DNA from: Legionella birminghamensis
Lineage (GTDB): Bacteria; Pseudomonadota; Gammaproteobacteria; Legionellales; Legionellaceae
Direction of reading: 5' to 3'
Length of the DNA stretch: 64,000 nt
NCBI RefSeq assembly: GCF_900452515.1
Contig: NZ_UGNW01000001.1
Location: forward strand, 1,922,001-1,986,000
A program made the translations under genes and the position numbers. Below are positions 54,290 through 62,960 of this stretch, piece after piece (position 1 is the stretch's first letter; each line of letters starts with the position of its first letter). The notes under the pieces were generated by a model. It made no database searches and was not told where the DNA came from. It saw only the letters and a list, made by a program, of their open reading frames with translations.

Positions 54290-55294
54290 ATGTCGGAAAA
54301 TCATGCACAAATTGTACGTTTTCATAAAACAGGCAGTTCTGATGTTTTAAAATTTGAAGAAATCACTTTGCCCGAACCTGGGCCAGGTGAAGTACGCCTG
54401 CGCGTTCATGCGATTGGATTAAACCGTGCAGAGATAATGTTCCGGACGGGCCAATATCTTATCGCTCCGCAATTTCCTTCAAAAATTGGATATGAAGCGT
54501 CGGGTATTGTCGAAGCAGTTGGCCCCGGAGTCGATTCGACGATGATCGGTAAAAAGTTCAGCTCTGTACCCTGTTTTGATATGGGGCAATATGGCGTCTA
54601 TGGTGAAGTCGCGATATTACCAGCTTACTCTTTAGCTGCTTATCCTGAAAAGCTGTCTTTTGCAGAAGCCACTTCCATCTGGATGCAGTACATGACTGCC
54701 TATGGTGCGCTTATTCATTATGGAAATGTGTCCAAAGGCGATTATGTGCTGATCACAGCAGCTAGCAGCAGTGTCGGTGTTGCTGCAATTGAAATAGTTC
54801 GCGCGCAAGGCGGAATAAGCATTGCAACCACGCGCACGAGAGCTAAAAAAGCCGAGCTGCTCGAACTGGGAGCAGATCATGTTATCGTGACTAACGAAGA
54901 AGATTTGGCTGCCCGGGTCAAAGAAATTACCCAGGGTAAAGGCGCACGCGTCATTTTTGATCCAATCGCTGGGAAAGGCATCGAGGCACTGGCTGAGGCT
55001 GCAGCAGAAAGGGGGATCATTTTTGTTTATGGCGCTTTGGCAAATGATCCAATGCCCTTCCCCTTATTTACCGCTTTAAGCAAGGGATTAACCATTCGAG
55101 GATATACACTGTTCGAGCTCAGCACTAATCCGGAATTACGTAAAAAAGCCGAGCATTATATTTTCGAGCATCTGCAGAATGGTACTTTCAAACCCCAGAT
55201 AGCCCGTACATTTTCCCTGGAAGAAATCCAGGAGGCACACCGCTATATGGAATCTAATGAGCAAATTGGAAAAATTGTTGTTCTTGTGGAGTAA
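54290..55294 (+). CDS. zinc-independent MDR oxidoreductase (quinone reductase type)
   Basis: A 334-residue medium-chain dehydrogenase of the zeta-crystallin/quinone-reductase branch. Seen: a GroES-like N-terminal domain (FEEITLPEPGPGEVRLRVHA), IGYEASGIVEAVG, the NADPH site DYVLITAASSSVGVAAIEI, and RVIFDPIAGKG. The catalytic zinc ligands of alcohol dehydrogenases are absent. The true substrate is unknown; reduction of quinones or enals is usual. AAGGAA lies before the ATG. Confidence 0.85.
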   Translation: MSENHAQIVRFHKTGSSDVLKFEEITLPEPGPGEVRLRVHAIGLNRAEIMFRTGQYLIAPQFPSKIGYEASGIVEAVGPGVDSTMIGKKFSSVPCFDMGQYGVYGEVAILPAYSLAAYPEKLSFAEATSIWMQYMTAYGALIHYGNVSKGDYVLITAASSSVGVAAIEIVRAQGGISIATTRTRAKKAELLELGADHVIVTNEEDLAARVKEITQGKGARVIFDPIAGKGIEALAEAAAERGIIFVYGALANDPMPFPLFTALSKGLTIRGYTLFELSTNPELRKKAEHYIFEHLQNGTFKPQIARTFSLEEIQEAHRYMESNEQIGKIVVLVE

Positions 55295-55382
55295 GCCCTC
55301 TTTGCAAGCAAAGTGAAGGCAATCAAGAACGCTGCCCGATAGAGCTTCGATTTTTAACACAAACTTCAGCTTTTGTCTTAAT

Positions 55383-55431
55383 CCGTTCAGCCTGAGGAGC
55401 CGCTTTAACGGCGTCTCCTCAGGCCGAACGG
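55383..55431. repeat. palindromic element, short relative of the one nested in copy C
   Basis: CCGTTCAGCCTGAGGAG pairs with CTCCTCAGGCCGAACGG with one mismatch, and an inner CCGCTTTAACGG can form a small stem. The left and right ends match those of 35351-35448. It lies between convergent oxidoreductase genes. Confidence 0.75.
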
Positions 55432-55458
55432 GCCTGATACAATCCGAGTCGGTCAGTG

Positions 55459-56448
55459 TTATTGCATAGTAATAACCGCTCGAAAACGCACTGTTCCATT
55501 CTTCACTTTATCGTAAGCTTCATTGATATTCTTCAAAGGATAAGTTTCAGTGATAACTTTTACTTTGCCTTTAGCCACCATATCCAGGGCTTCAAATAGG
55601 AACTCCCGGTGATTTTGCTGGCTGCCAATAATTTTTAGACGTTTGCTAATTAATTCTCCAATTGAAATTTGCAAGGGGCTGGTATCAAGTCCCATTGTGA
55701 CGAATCGTCCATCCGGTCGTAAAGCTTTGAAGCTATCGAGCATGGCCGCATTGGAGTTGGTTGTGCTGAGAATAATATCAGCTCCGCCAAGCTTTGCCAG
55801 TTCCCTGCCATTACGAACCACTTCATCCGCCCCCATCTCTTTGATTAGAGCATCTTTATCCGGTGAGTGGGAGACGGCAATTGTTTCGAAGCCGGCTGCA
55901 TGGGCATATTGGACGGCCAAATGCCCCAACCCGCCAATTCCTACTACAGCAATGCGTTCATTCGGTTTAGGCTCAGCCCAGCGAAGCCCTGACCATACTG
56001 TATAGCCAGCACAGAAAATTGGAGCTGCCTGCTCGAAACTGACGCCATCAGGAATTAACATCGTCGCATCGGCGGGAGCTACCATATACTCCGCATGCCC
56101 ACCGGCAACATCGCCTGCAGTTGCATGCATATTTGGGCAAAATAATGTTCGACCCCTCAGACACCATTCACAGCGGCCGCAGGTGCTTTGTACCCATGGC
56201 ACACCCACTCGGTCACCTACTCGCCGACTGGTCACACCAACGCCTATTTCAACAATCTCCCCCACAGGCTCATGGCCCAGGGTACGGGGAAAGGGGCCTG
56301 GCAGATGGCCTTCAGTTTGGTGGACATCCGTGTAGCAAAGACCGCTGGCATGAATTTTAATCAATACCTGATTGACATCAGGTTTAGGTGTCGCGATTTC
56401 CCTGACTTCCCAGCCCGCACTTTTACCCGGTACAATTGCAGCTTTCAT
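55459..56448 (-). CDS. zinc-dependent alcohol dehydrogenase
   Basis: A 329-residue medium-chain zinc alcohol dehydrogenase of the AdhP type. Seen: CYTDVHQTEGHLPGPFPRTLGHEPVG with the catalytic zinc ligands Cys and His-Glu, the structural zinc loop CGRCEWCLRGRTLFC, the catalytic Cys in FCAGYTVWSGL and the NAD site VVGIGGLGHLAVQYA. It probably oxidises ethanol or reduces acetaldehyde. GGGAGAG precedes the ATG. It is divergent from gatC and convergent with the quinone-reductase gene. Confidence 0.9.
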   Translation of the reverse strand: MKAAIVPGKSAGWEVREIATPKPDVNQVLIKIHASGLCYTDVHQTEGHLPGPFPRTLGHEPVGEIVEIGVGVTSRRVGDRVGVPWVQSTCGRCEWCLRGRTLFCPNMHATAGDVAGGHAEYMVAPADATMLIPDGVSFEQAAPIFCAGYTVWSGLRWAEPKPNERIAVVGIGGLGHLAVQYAHAAGFETIAVSHSPDKDALIKEMGADEVVRNGRELAKLGGADIILSTTNSNAAMLDSFKALRPDGRFVTMGLDTSPLQISIGELISKRLKIIGSQQNHREFLFEALDMVAKGKVKVITETYPLKNINEAYDKVKNGTVRFRAVITMQ

Positions 56449-56502
56449 AATTCTCTCCCTGAGTATGTTTCAATAATCATAGTACAGGTATATTTAAATA
56501 GG

Positions 56503-56508
56503 TATAAT
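56503..56508 (+). promoter_or_regulatory. probable -10 box before gatC
   Basis: A perfect TATAAT, with a start expected near 56515 and a leader of about 32 bases. The -35 region is weak (TAGTAC at a 17-base distance). Confidence 0.35.
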
Positions 56509-56546
56509 ATGCGGCAGACGATTAATCAGTATTTACAGGTAATTGC

Positions 56547-56852
56547 ATGACATTTTCAATAAACGATTTGCATTTAATCGCTAAGCTGGCTCATATTGAT
56601 GTAGAAGCGGAAGAGATGAGTTCTCTGGCGGAAGAGGTTAATTCAATTATTGATTTTGCAGAGCAGATGCAAGAAATTGATACCGATCAAATCCTGCCGC
56701 TTTTTCATCCCATGGATATGCATCAGCGTTTTCGCGATGATGAAGTGAGTGAAAGCAGTTGTCTGCAGCAGTTGGAAGAAATCGCCCCATTATTTGAAGA
56801 TACCCATTATCTGGTACCCAAGGTTATAGACACGGGAAAGCAGGATGTTTAA
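56547..56852 (+). CDS. gatC: Asp/Glu-tRNA amidotransferase subunit C
   Basis: A 101-residue subunit that stabilises GatA-GatB and helps convert Asp-tRNA(Asn) or Glu-tRNA(Gln) to the amide form. Seen: [20 protein letters not shown], a helical N-terminal part and the PLFHPMD segment in mid-protein. CAGGT lies before the ATG. The gatA start overlaps its last codons by eight bases, showing translational coupling. Confidence 0.93.
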   Translation: MTFSINDLHLIAKLAHIDVEAEEMSSLAEEVNSIIDFAEQMQEIDTDQILPLFHPMDMHQRFRDDEVSESSCLQQLEEIAPLFEDTHYLVPKVIDTGKQDV

Positions 56853-58287
56853 AAACTTACGAGAACTTATTTCTGCCCTGCATAGCAAAAAAATTTCCAG
56901 TGCAGAGTTAACCAACCATTATTTTGAACGCATTAATCAATATCAAACCTTAAACTGCTTTATCAATGTTGATTATGATGCAGCAATGCGACAGGCCAGA
57001 AAAGCAGACCAGCTAATTCAAAGTGGCGAGGGACAGCTGCTGACTGGCGTGCCAATGGCACATAAAGATATTTTCTGCACGACTGATTTTCCGACCACCT
57101 GCGGCTCTAGAATGCTGGCTGATTTCAAATCACCTTATGCTGCCACGGTAGTAAGTAAATTAGCAGGACAAAGTCCAGTATTGGTGGGAAAAACCAATAT
57201 GGATGAATTTGCTATGGGCTCCACTAATGAAAACAGCTATTTTGGCCCGGTCAAAAACCCATGGAATCCATCCTGTGTCCCCGGCGGCTCGTCTGGCGGC
57301 TCGGCAGCGGCAGTAGCGGCTGATCTTATCGCATTCGCTACAGGTTCAGATACTGGCGGCTCTATCCGTCAACCGGCTGCTTTTTGCGGTATATCCGGTA
57401 TTAAACCGACCTATGGCCTTGTTTCCAGATACGGTATGGTTGCCTATGCTTCAAGCCTTGACCAAGGCGGCCCCATGGCTCGGACAGCAGAAGACCTGGC
57501 CTGCATTTTAAGCGTCATGGCTGGATTTGATCCCAGGGACTCTACTTCTTGCCAGGTGAGTATTCCTGATTATTCAAGCAACCTGAATCAATCGTTAAAA
57601 GGATTGCGCATAGGTCTTCCCTCCTGCTTTTTCCAGCCGCAGGTCAACCCGGGGATTCAACAGATAATCAGACAGGCAGCCAGGGAGCTGGAAACAGCCG
57701 GTGCAATTATTGTGGAAATTGATCTTCAGTTACAATCCCTATGGGTTCCCTGCTATTACCTGATTGCATGTGCGGAAGCCTCCTCCAATCTGTCACGCTA
57801 TGATGGACTGCGTTTTGGTTATCGCAGTGATAAAGCCGCCAGTATCGGCGAGCTGATTTCTGCATCACGCTCTGAAGGATTTGGAATTGAGGTAAAACGT
57901 CGAATCCTGACAGGGACTTATGCCCTTTCTTCGGGTTATTTTGATGCTTATTATCTAAAAGCCTTAAAAATACGTCGCCTTATTCAGGAGGAGCTGCTTG
58001 AGCAATTCAACAAGGTAGATATTGTTTTAGGCCCAACCACCCCAGGCCCAGCCTTTGAGCTAGGCACAAATAATTCAGATCCGGTGCAAAATTACTTGGC
58101 TGATATTTTTACAGTTGCCTCCAATCTGGCAGGAATTCCAGCCATTTCCATTCCTGCGGGACAAATGAATGGCTTACCCGTGGGCATGCAGCTCATGGCG
58201 AAACACTTTAATGAATCATTGCTGTTAAATGTCGCCCATCAATTTCAGCAGTTAACTGATTGGCATCAATACCGTCCGGCTCTGTGA
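56845..58287 (+). CDS. gatA: Asp/Glu-tRNA amidotransferase subunit A
   Basis: Amidase-signature enzyme that releases ammonia from glutamine for the transamidation step. Seen in 480 residues: the catalytic Lys in [10 protein letters not shown] (near residue 75), the Ser-rich [15 protein letters not shown] and the Ser-cis-Ser region [13 protein letters not shown]. Length and context are typical. It lies between gatC and gatB in one transcript. Confidence 0.96.
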   Translation: MFKNLRELISALHSKKISSAELTNHYFERINQYQTLNCFINVDYDAAMRQARKADQLIQSGEGQLLTGVPMAHKDIFCTTDFPTTCGSRMLADFKSPYAATVVSKLAGQSPVLVGKTNMDEFAMGSTNENSYFGPVKNPWNPSCVPGGSSGGSAAAVAADLIAFATGSDTGGSIRQPAAFCGISGIKPTYGLVSRYGMVAYASSLDQGGPMARTAEDLACILSVMAGFDPRDSTSCQVSIPDYSSNLNQSLKGLRIGLPSCFFQPQVNPGIQQIIRQAARELETAGAIIVEIDLQLQSLWVPCYYLIACAEASSNLSRYDGLRFGYRSDKAASIGELISASRSEGFGIEVKRRILTGTYALSSGYFDAYYLKALKIRRLIQEELLEQFNKVDIVLGPTTPGPAFELGTNNSDPVQNYLADIFTVASNLAGIPAISIPAGQMNGLPVGMQLMAKHFNESLLLNVAHQFQQLTDWHQYRPAL

Positions 58288-58297
58288 GGAAACTTTT

Positions 58298-59734
58298 ATG
58301 CAATGGGATACAGTCATTGGCCTTGAAGTACATGTACAGCTACAAACAAAATCCAAGCTTTTTTCAGGCTCAGCCACCCGGTTTGGTGCTAAGGCAAACA
58401 CGCAAACCTCATTTATCGATGCCGGGCTTCCTGGTGTTTTACCCGTTTTAAACATTGAAGCAGTCCGTATGGCGATTCAATTTGGCTTGGCAATCAACGC
58501 CAATATTAATAATTTGTCTTATTTTGAACGCAAAAATTATTTTTATCCTGATTTACCCAAGGGTTATCAAATCAGCCAATATCAATCCCCCATTGTCAGT
58601 AATGGCCGCCTGAGAATCGAAACACCAGACAAACGCATTAAAGAGGTAGAAATTGTACGAGCGCATCTGGAGGAAGATGCTGGAAAATCGGTTCACGATG
58701 CGAATCCTGACTACACAGGTATTGATTTAAATCGTGCCGGGACAGCTTTATTGGAAATTGTCACCGCTCCCTGTCTGTATTCTATCGAAGAAGCCATTGC
58801 CTATCTTAAAATCCTGCATCAATTGGTGCGGTTTTTACATATTTGTGATGGGAACATGCAGGAAGGATCATTCCGCTGCGATGTCAATCTCTCGCTCAAG
58901 CCTGCAGGCTCCGAAAAGCTGGGTGTGAGAACTGAACTAAAAAATCTCAATTCCTTCCGTTTTATCGAGAAAGCCATTGCTTATGAACAGGCAAGGCATC
59001 AGGATTTGCTGGAAAATGGCCAGCCTGTTATCCAAGAAACGCGCTTATTCAATCCTGATACAGAGCGAACCTATGCATTACGTAGTAAAGAAAATGAGCA
59101 GGATTATCGTTATTTTCCCGATCCGGATTTATTACCCATTGACATTAAAACCCTGGATATTGAAAAAATCAAAAACAACTTGCCGCCTTTGCCTGAACAA
59201 ATCAAAAATGAGCTGGCAAATCTTGAAAGTGTGAATGAAGACGATATCCAGTTTTTACTTTCTTCGCCGGATAACTACCACTTTTTTATGGAGATCATGA
59301 GAGAAATACCAGCGGATGGAAAATTAATTATAAACTGGCTTAAAGGTCCCTATCAGGCCTTGTTGAAAGAAAAACAGCTCGAATTTTCAAATCCGCTGAT
59401 TTCAGCCCAACAAATGGCTATTTTGCTAAAGTATTTGAAGAATGCTGCAATTTCCAATAATCAAGCCCGTCAGATATTCAATAACCTGACTAGCCACCCT
59501 GAGGCCGATATTAATGAGCTGGTTGAAAAAGCAAAGGCCAATCAATCACAAAGCTCAGGTGAAATCGAACAGTTTATAAAAGAACTGATTGCAAAAAACC
59601 CTTCCCAGGTTCAAGAGTATCGGCAAGGAAAAGAGAAAATTCTTGGTTTTTTCGTGGGTCAGGTAATGAAATACTCTAAGGGACAGGCGGATCCAACCGA
59701 GGTTAATGCGTTATTAACAAAATATTTGGCTTAG
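58298..59734 (+). CDS. gatB: Asp/Glu-tRNA amidotransferase subunit B
   Basis: tRNA-binding and kinase subunit that activates the mischarged Asp or Glu. Seen in 478 residues: VIGLEVHVQLQTKSKLFSG at the N-terminus, RKNYFYPDLPKGYQISQ, HLEEDAGKS, GVRTELKNLNSFRF and the helical tail of the YqeY type (LKYLKNAAISNNQARQIFN). GAGGA precedes the ATG ten bases after gatA. The repeat element E begins 20 bases after the stop. Confidence 0.96.
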   Translation: MQWDTVIGLEVHVQLQTKSKLFSGSATRFGAKANTQTSFIDAGLPGVLPVLNIEAVRMAIQFGLAINANINNLSYFERKNYFYPDLPKGYQISQYQSPIVSNGRLRIETPDKRIKEVEIVRAHLEEDAGKSVHDANPDYTGIDLNRAGTALLEIVTAPCLYSIEEAIAYLKILHQLVRFLHICDGNMQEGSFRCDVNLSLKPAGSEKLGVRTELKNLNSFRFIEKAIAYEQARHQDLLENGQPVIQETRLFNPDTERTYALRSKENEQDYRYFPDPDLLPIDIKTLDIEKIKNNLPPLPEQIKNELANLESVNEDDIQFLLSSPDNYHFFMEIMREIPADGKLIINWLKGPYQALLKEKQLEFSNPLISAQQMAILLKYLKNAAISNNQARQIFNNLTSHPEADINELVEKAKANQSQSSGEIEQFIKELIAKNPSQVQEYRQGKEKILGFFVGQVMKYSKGQADPTEVNALLTKYLA

Positions 59735-59754
59735 GTCTGAGACCGTGTGGATAG

Positions 59755-60052
59755 AACCCGCGGCGCAGTCCATCGAATCCCCCGGGTATATGCCCCTTCG
59801 AATCCCCCGGTAATGCCCCTTCGAATCCCCGCGGCATCGACCGCGGGGCCCATGTCTAGTACTTTAAGTTTCGCAATGTTGCCAAATAGCGATTGAAAAG
59901 GCAGTTAAAAACAGGCCTTTTTAAAATTTTTCTTAATTAGCAAAACCGACATTCTCAATAGGCTTAGTGTGGGCCCGCGGTCGATGCCGCGGGGATTCGG
60001 AGCGGAAAAACACTTGTTTAGATACCTATGGACCGGTGCCGCTGGGATTCAA
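59755..60052. repeat. composite inverted-repeat element, copy E
   Basis: Three irregular outer units lie at 59755-59821. The left arm is 59822-59852 and the right arm 59970-60000, one C shorter, around a 117-bp A+T-rich core. The two arm loops are exact complements (GCATCGAC and GTCGATGC). The right side has the conserved tail ACACTTGTTTAGATACCTAT followed by a degenerate hairpin to 60052. It fills the spacer between convergent gatB and transpeptidase genes. Confidence 0.88.
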
Positions 60053-60084
60053 GACGCCCCGGCAGTGCGCACAGGGACCCGATT

Positions 60085-60642
60085 TTAGTAAGGCTTCACT
60101 ATAACCGTTGTACCCACATCGATGAAGTCCTGGTTCAACCATTGAGCCGCACTGGGTAGAACTCGAATACAACCATGGCTGGCATTATAGTTAGGTACTT
60201 CATAAGCGGCATGAATTGAATAACCGCCGCTGAAGTGCATACAATAAGGCATTCTGGCGCCGCCGCCCGTTTCAATCGGATAAATACTTGAAGTACAGTC
60301 AGCCCCTTTCTTCGAATAAATCCGGAAAGTACCAGTCACTGTGCGGCAGGGTCGCCCAACGTCTTCACAGAAGTCTTTACCACCTGAAGCACTTCCTGTC
60401 TGAACCCGATTTCCCTGGGCATCATAAGCAGCCCATGCCGTTGCTTTCGGGTCAAAGATGAACACTTTACGTCCAGTTGCAGCCCGTTTTTCCGGGAAAT
60501 AATTGCTTCCCTTGTTGTCTGATTTATAGAACGCCGTGTAATGGGTGTATCCTCCATCATCTACAATCGGCACCGAGCGATCCATTGAAGCGCAAGCTGC
60601 GGTTAACACCGAAAGCGATCCAATGACTAGTTGTTTTTTCAT
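60085..60642 (-). CDS. exported L,D-transpeptidase-family protein, EnhA-like
   Basis: A 185-residue YkuD-domain protein with a signal peptide ending LTAACASMD, possibly a lipobox with Cys at position 17. Seen: HFSGGYSIHAAYE and ASHGCIRVLP with the catalytic Cys. Several additional Cys residues (DFCEDVGRPC, GADCTSS, MPYC) could form disulfides. The layout resembles Legionella EnhA-type proteins linked to host-cell entry, as remembered and not proven. GGGAGG precedes the ATG by about ten bases. The gene is monocistronic. Confidence 0.8.
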   Translation of the reverse strand: MKKQLVIGSLSVLTAACASMDRSVPIVDDGGYTHYTAFYKSDNKGSNYFPEKRAATGRKVFIFDPKATAWAAYDAQGNRVQTGSASGGKDFCEDVGRPCRTVTGTFRIYSKKGADCTSSIYPIETGGGARMPYCMHFSGGYSIHAAYEVPNYNASHGCIRVLPSAAQWLNQDFIDVGTTVIVKPY

Positions 60643-60718
60643 TGGTGTATCCTCCCTCTTTTTTTTTGTTATCGGGAGAATGAAAAATAGGTTTAGCTTT
60701 TTTTATAACTTTTTTTAA

Positions 60719-61114
60719 CTAATTGTTTTTTTTATGGTCTTTAAGTTCATTTTGAAGATTTTTTTTGATTTGCGGTGAAAGCATGGCTAAAATGGCTAAC
60801 TTCAGCTGCTCGTCACTGCATTCAAAACAACCACCGCGCGGAGGCATTGCAGAATAGCCTTCTTCAGTATGTTCAAGCAGCTTACTTAATCCCTGTTTTA
60901 CCCTGGGCTGCCAATCCTTATCCTCTTGGCTAATTGGCGCACCCAAATTAATCATAGGCTTTTCTGCGTGACAAGTTGCGCAAAAATGCTGCACTATCTG
61001 CTCACCCTCCGCCGGGCTTCCCTTAATGTCCTCTAAAAACTCCTGAGGACGATGGCTTGCTGCCCAGGCGCTTTGGCTCAATAAAAGAATAATTATAAGT
61101 ATTTTTGAACGCAT
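60719..61114 (-). CDS. cytochrome c5-type monoheme cytochrome
   Basis: A 131-residue periplasmic protein: signal peptide (SKILIIILLLSQSAWA), the heme-binding site CATCH near residue 48, MPPRGGCFECSD with a likely Met ligand and a second Cys pair, as in cytochromes c5. It probably carries electrons in the periplasm. GAGGAAAA lies before the ATG. The C-terminus is Lys/Asn-rich. Confidence 0.88.
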   Translation of the reverse strand: MRSKILIIILLLSQSAWAASHRPQEFLEDIKGSPAEGEQIVQHFCATCHAEKPMINLGAPISQEDKDWQPRVKQGLSKLLEHTEEGYSAMPPRGGCFECSDEQLKLAILAMLSPQIKKNLQNELKDHKKNN

Positions 61115-61143
61115 GATTTTCCTCTTATATAACTAGCTCATAA

Positions 61144-61160
61144 TTGGCCTGATTTTTGCT
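61144..61160 (+). promoter_or_regulatory. sigma-54 (RpoN) promoter of flgA
   Basis: TTGGCCTGATTTTTGCT has GG and GC exactly 12 bases apart, matching the -24/-12 consensus (TTGGCAC, then four to five bases, then TTGCW). Transcription should start near 61171. Flagellar class genes are commonly RpoN-dependent with an enhancer binding protein such as FleQ. Confidence 0.72.
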
Positions 61161-61190
61161 TTGCTCAATTCTTTTTGAAAGGTATTGTAC

Positions 61191-61895
61191 ATGATTTACC
61201 GCTTGCTGCTTGTTTTCATCTGTTTGTTTTTTCCCTTAACGAATTATGCAGAGGAACAATCCCTCGATCTACTGAGTCAAAAAGTAGAATCTTTTGTAAA
61301 AAAAGAATTGCAAAATCGGCAATACCATAATATCAGCATCAGTGCTGAAAACATTGATCAGCGCCTGCATCTGCAAAAATGCCCTTCAAAATACCTGGAA
61401 ACGTTCAACCCCTATCCAAATATGGCAACACAGCATACAACGGTGGGTATTCGCTGCAAAGCGCCGGAAAATCACTGGACACTGTATGTGCCTGTCAAAA
61501 TTACCATTTTAAAGGAAGTCCTGGTCAGCACCCATGCCCTGTCTAAAGGCGATGTTTTAACCAATAAAGATCTGCGTTTGCAAAAACAGAACATTAACTA
61601 TCTCAGTACAGATTACCTTGATAATATGGACCAGGCAGTTGGGTTGGTTATAAAAAAGAATCTGCGTGAAGGGCAACTGATTAACCATAGCCAACTGCAA
61701 AAACCCTGTCTGGTTCACAAAGGTGAACAGATTGTTATTCAGGCGGTTAATGGGAATATCAAAATTGCGATGGCCGCCGTTGCACTGGCTGACGGTGCTT
61801 TGAATGAAACCATCAAAGTGCGTAATTTAACCAGTAAACGTATTGTGGATGCCCAGGTTGTTGATGTAAGGAAGGTCGAAGTAATGACCTCTTAA
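61191..61895 (+). CDS. flgA: flagellar basal-body P-ring formation chaperone FlgA
   Basis: A 234-residue exported chaperone needed for P-ring assembly around the flagellar rod. Seen: signal peptide (MIYRLLLVFICLFFPLTNYAEE), an N-terminal domain with Cys residues and the SAF-type C-terminal domain (LSKGDVLTNKDLRLQK; GLVIKKNLREGQLINHSQLQ). A TTG start at 61185 is in frame, but the ATG at 61191 lies at a good distance from AAAGG. Expression is probably from the sigma-54 promoter just upstream. Confidence 0.92.
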   Translation: MIYRLLLVFICLFFPLTNYAEEQSLDLLSQKVESFVKKELQNRQYHNISISAENIDQRLHLQKCPSKYLETFNPYPNMATQHTTVGIRCKAPENHWTLYVPVKITILKEVLVSTHALSKGDVLTNKDLRLQKQNINYLSTDYLDNMDQAVGLVIKKNLREGQLINHSQLQKPCLVHKGEQIVIQAVNGNIKIAMAAVALADGALNETIKVRNLTSKRIVDAQVVDVRKVEVMTS

Positions 61896-61962
61896 TGCAA
61901 TAATAATCAGTCAAGCAGACTACAAGAATATAATGACAACCCGTTTTTTTTATGATATAGCT

Positions 61963-61994
61963 AGGTCTAGAGATTTTATCTGTAGACCTTTTTT
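61963..61994 (+). terminator. intrinsic terminator after flgA
   Basis: AGGTCTA (61963-61969) pairs with TAGACCT (61983-61989), with further pairing inside (AGA with TCT) across a mismatch, and six T residues follow. It separates the flgA transcript from that of flgM. Confidence 0.62.
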
Positions 61995-62015
61995 ACAATT
62001 TTTTCCAGGATTTTC

Positions 62016-62042
62016 TAAAGATTTTTAAAATGGAACCGATAA
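62016..62042 (+). promoter_or_regulatory. sigma-28 (FliA) promoter of flgM
   Basis: TAAAGATT (62016-62023), an 11-base spacer and ACCGATAA (62035-62042) match the consensus TAAAGTTT-N11-GCCGATAA with one change in each half and exact spacing. The start would be near 62049. It overlaps an upstream ATG (62030), which is therefore not the flgM start for this transcript. Confidence 0.72.
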
Positions 62043-62071
62043 CTATGATGAATGTAATTGAGGACAATATT

Positions 62072-62359
62072 ATGGTTAACTCCATTAACGATTCCCACAA
62101 TTTTAAGCAGCTGGATCCCGAGATTAAATTAAAAAACGCCCAGCAAACCCTTCAAAATCGTGGTTCGTCTGGTGCCAGCAATGTCAGTTTGAGTGAAGCA
62201 TCAAAACAAATTGCCATGCTGAAAAAATATGTAATGGACGCTGAAGCTGTCAATGAAGCGCGCATTGAGTTTATTCGAAGCCAGATTGCCAGCGGTCTGT
62301 ATGAGCCATCAAGTAAGCAAATTGCTTCCAACATGCTTAGCCAAATGCAAGCTTTTTAA
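62072..62359 (+). CDS. flgM: anti-sigma-28 factor FlgM
   Basis: A 95-residue protein that holds FliA inactive until the hook is finished and FlgM is exported. Seen: a low-complexity N-terminal half (NSINDSHNFKQLD) and the helical sigma-binding C-terminal half (SEASKQIAMLKKYVMDAEAV followed by ARIEFIRSQIASGLYEP), the family pattern. ATGs at 62030, 62045 and 62048 are open, but the one at 62072 has GAGGA seven bases upstream and lies after the predicted start of transcription. flgN follows after eight bases. Confidence 0.88.
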   Translation: MVNSINDSHNFKQLDPEIKLKNAQQTLQNRGSSGASNVSLSEASKQIAMLKKYVMDAEAVNEARIEFIRSQIASGLYEPSSKQIASNMLSQMQAF

Positions 62360-62367
62360 GGATAATA

Positions 62368-62862
62368 ATGATTTCAGCACAAGCCTCCCAATTAATTTTA
62401 TTGTTAAAAAATGAAATTAATTTGCTTAGTAATCTGTGTGAGGTACTGGTTCAGGAAAAAGATATCCTGCTAACAAGGCAGTTTGAGAATTTAGAAAAGC
62501 TTGCCAATCAAAAGGAATCATTGTCTGAACAATTAGAAACAAGCAGTAAACAGCGGCTTAATCTGCTGACGTCCCACCTTTCGGGCGAGAATCCAAAACA
62601 ATCGCTGGAAATTTTCCTAAAAACCTGCTCTGCTGAAGAGGCGGCACAAATTAAACAATTCAACGAAGAATTAGCCAATCACTTAAACCATTGCCGCGAA
62701 CTTAATACGGTTAATGGGCAAGTTATTGTTGCAAATATGAATACCCGTCAGGAACTCGTCCAAATCCTGCATGGACAAAATCCTGCCGAAGCAGTGAATA
62801 CATACACCTCTTCTGGCGATTTACACTCCAAACCAGGCTCAAATCATCACGAACAAGCCTGA
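62368..62862 (+). CDS. flgN: flagellar export chaperone FlgN-like protein
   Basis: A 164-residue helical protein in the FlgN position after flgM. Seen: long helices ILLLKNEINLLSNLCEVLVQ and LARQFENLEKLA-like stretches, NHLNHCRELNTVNGQVIVANM and a Ser/His-rich flexible tail. FlgN protects the hook-junction proteins FlgK and FlgL before export. Sequence conservation in the family is low, so context carries much of the call. AAGGA lies before the ATG. Confidence 0.82.
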   Translation: MISAQASQLILLLKNEINLLSNLCEVLVQEKDILLTRQFENLEKLANQKESLSEQLETSSKQRLNLLTSHLSGENPKQSLEIFLKTCSAEEAAQIKQFNEELANHLNHCRELNTVNGQVIVANMNTRQELVQILHGQNPAEAVNTYTSSGDLHSKPGSNHHEQA

Positions 62863-62902
62863 TCAATAGTCTGTCTAAATTACTGCCAATGTAGAATCAT
62901 TA

Positions 62903-62931
62903 TTGCAAAGAATGCTCTGTAAATGTATTAT
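62903..62931 (+). promoter_or_regulatory. possible sigma-70 promoter of the right-end gene
   Basis: TTGCAA (62903-62908), a 17-base spacer and TATTAT (62926-62931), with a start near 62938, 23 bp before the ATG. Confidence 0.45.
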
Positions 62932-62960
62932 TTGTTCGAATTAGAACACAGAGCTTATTC

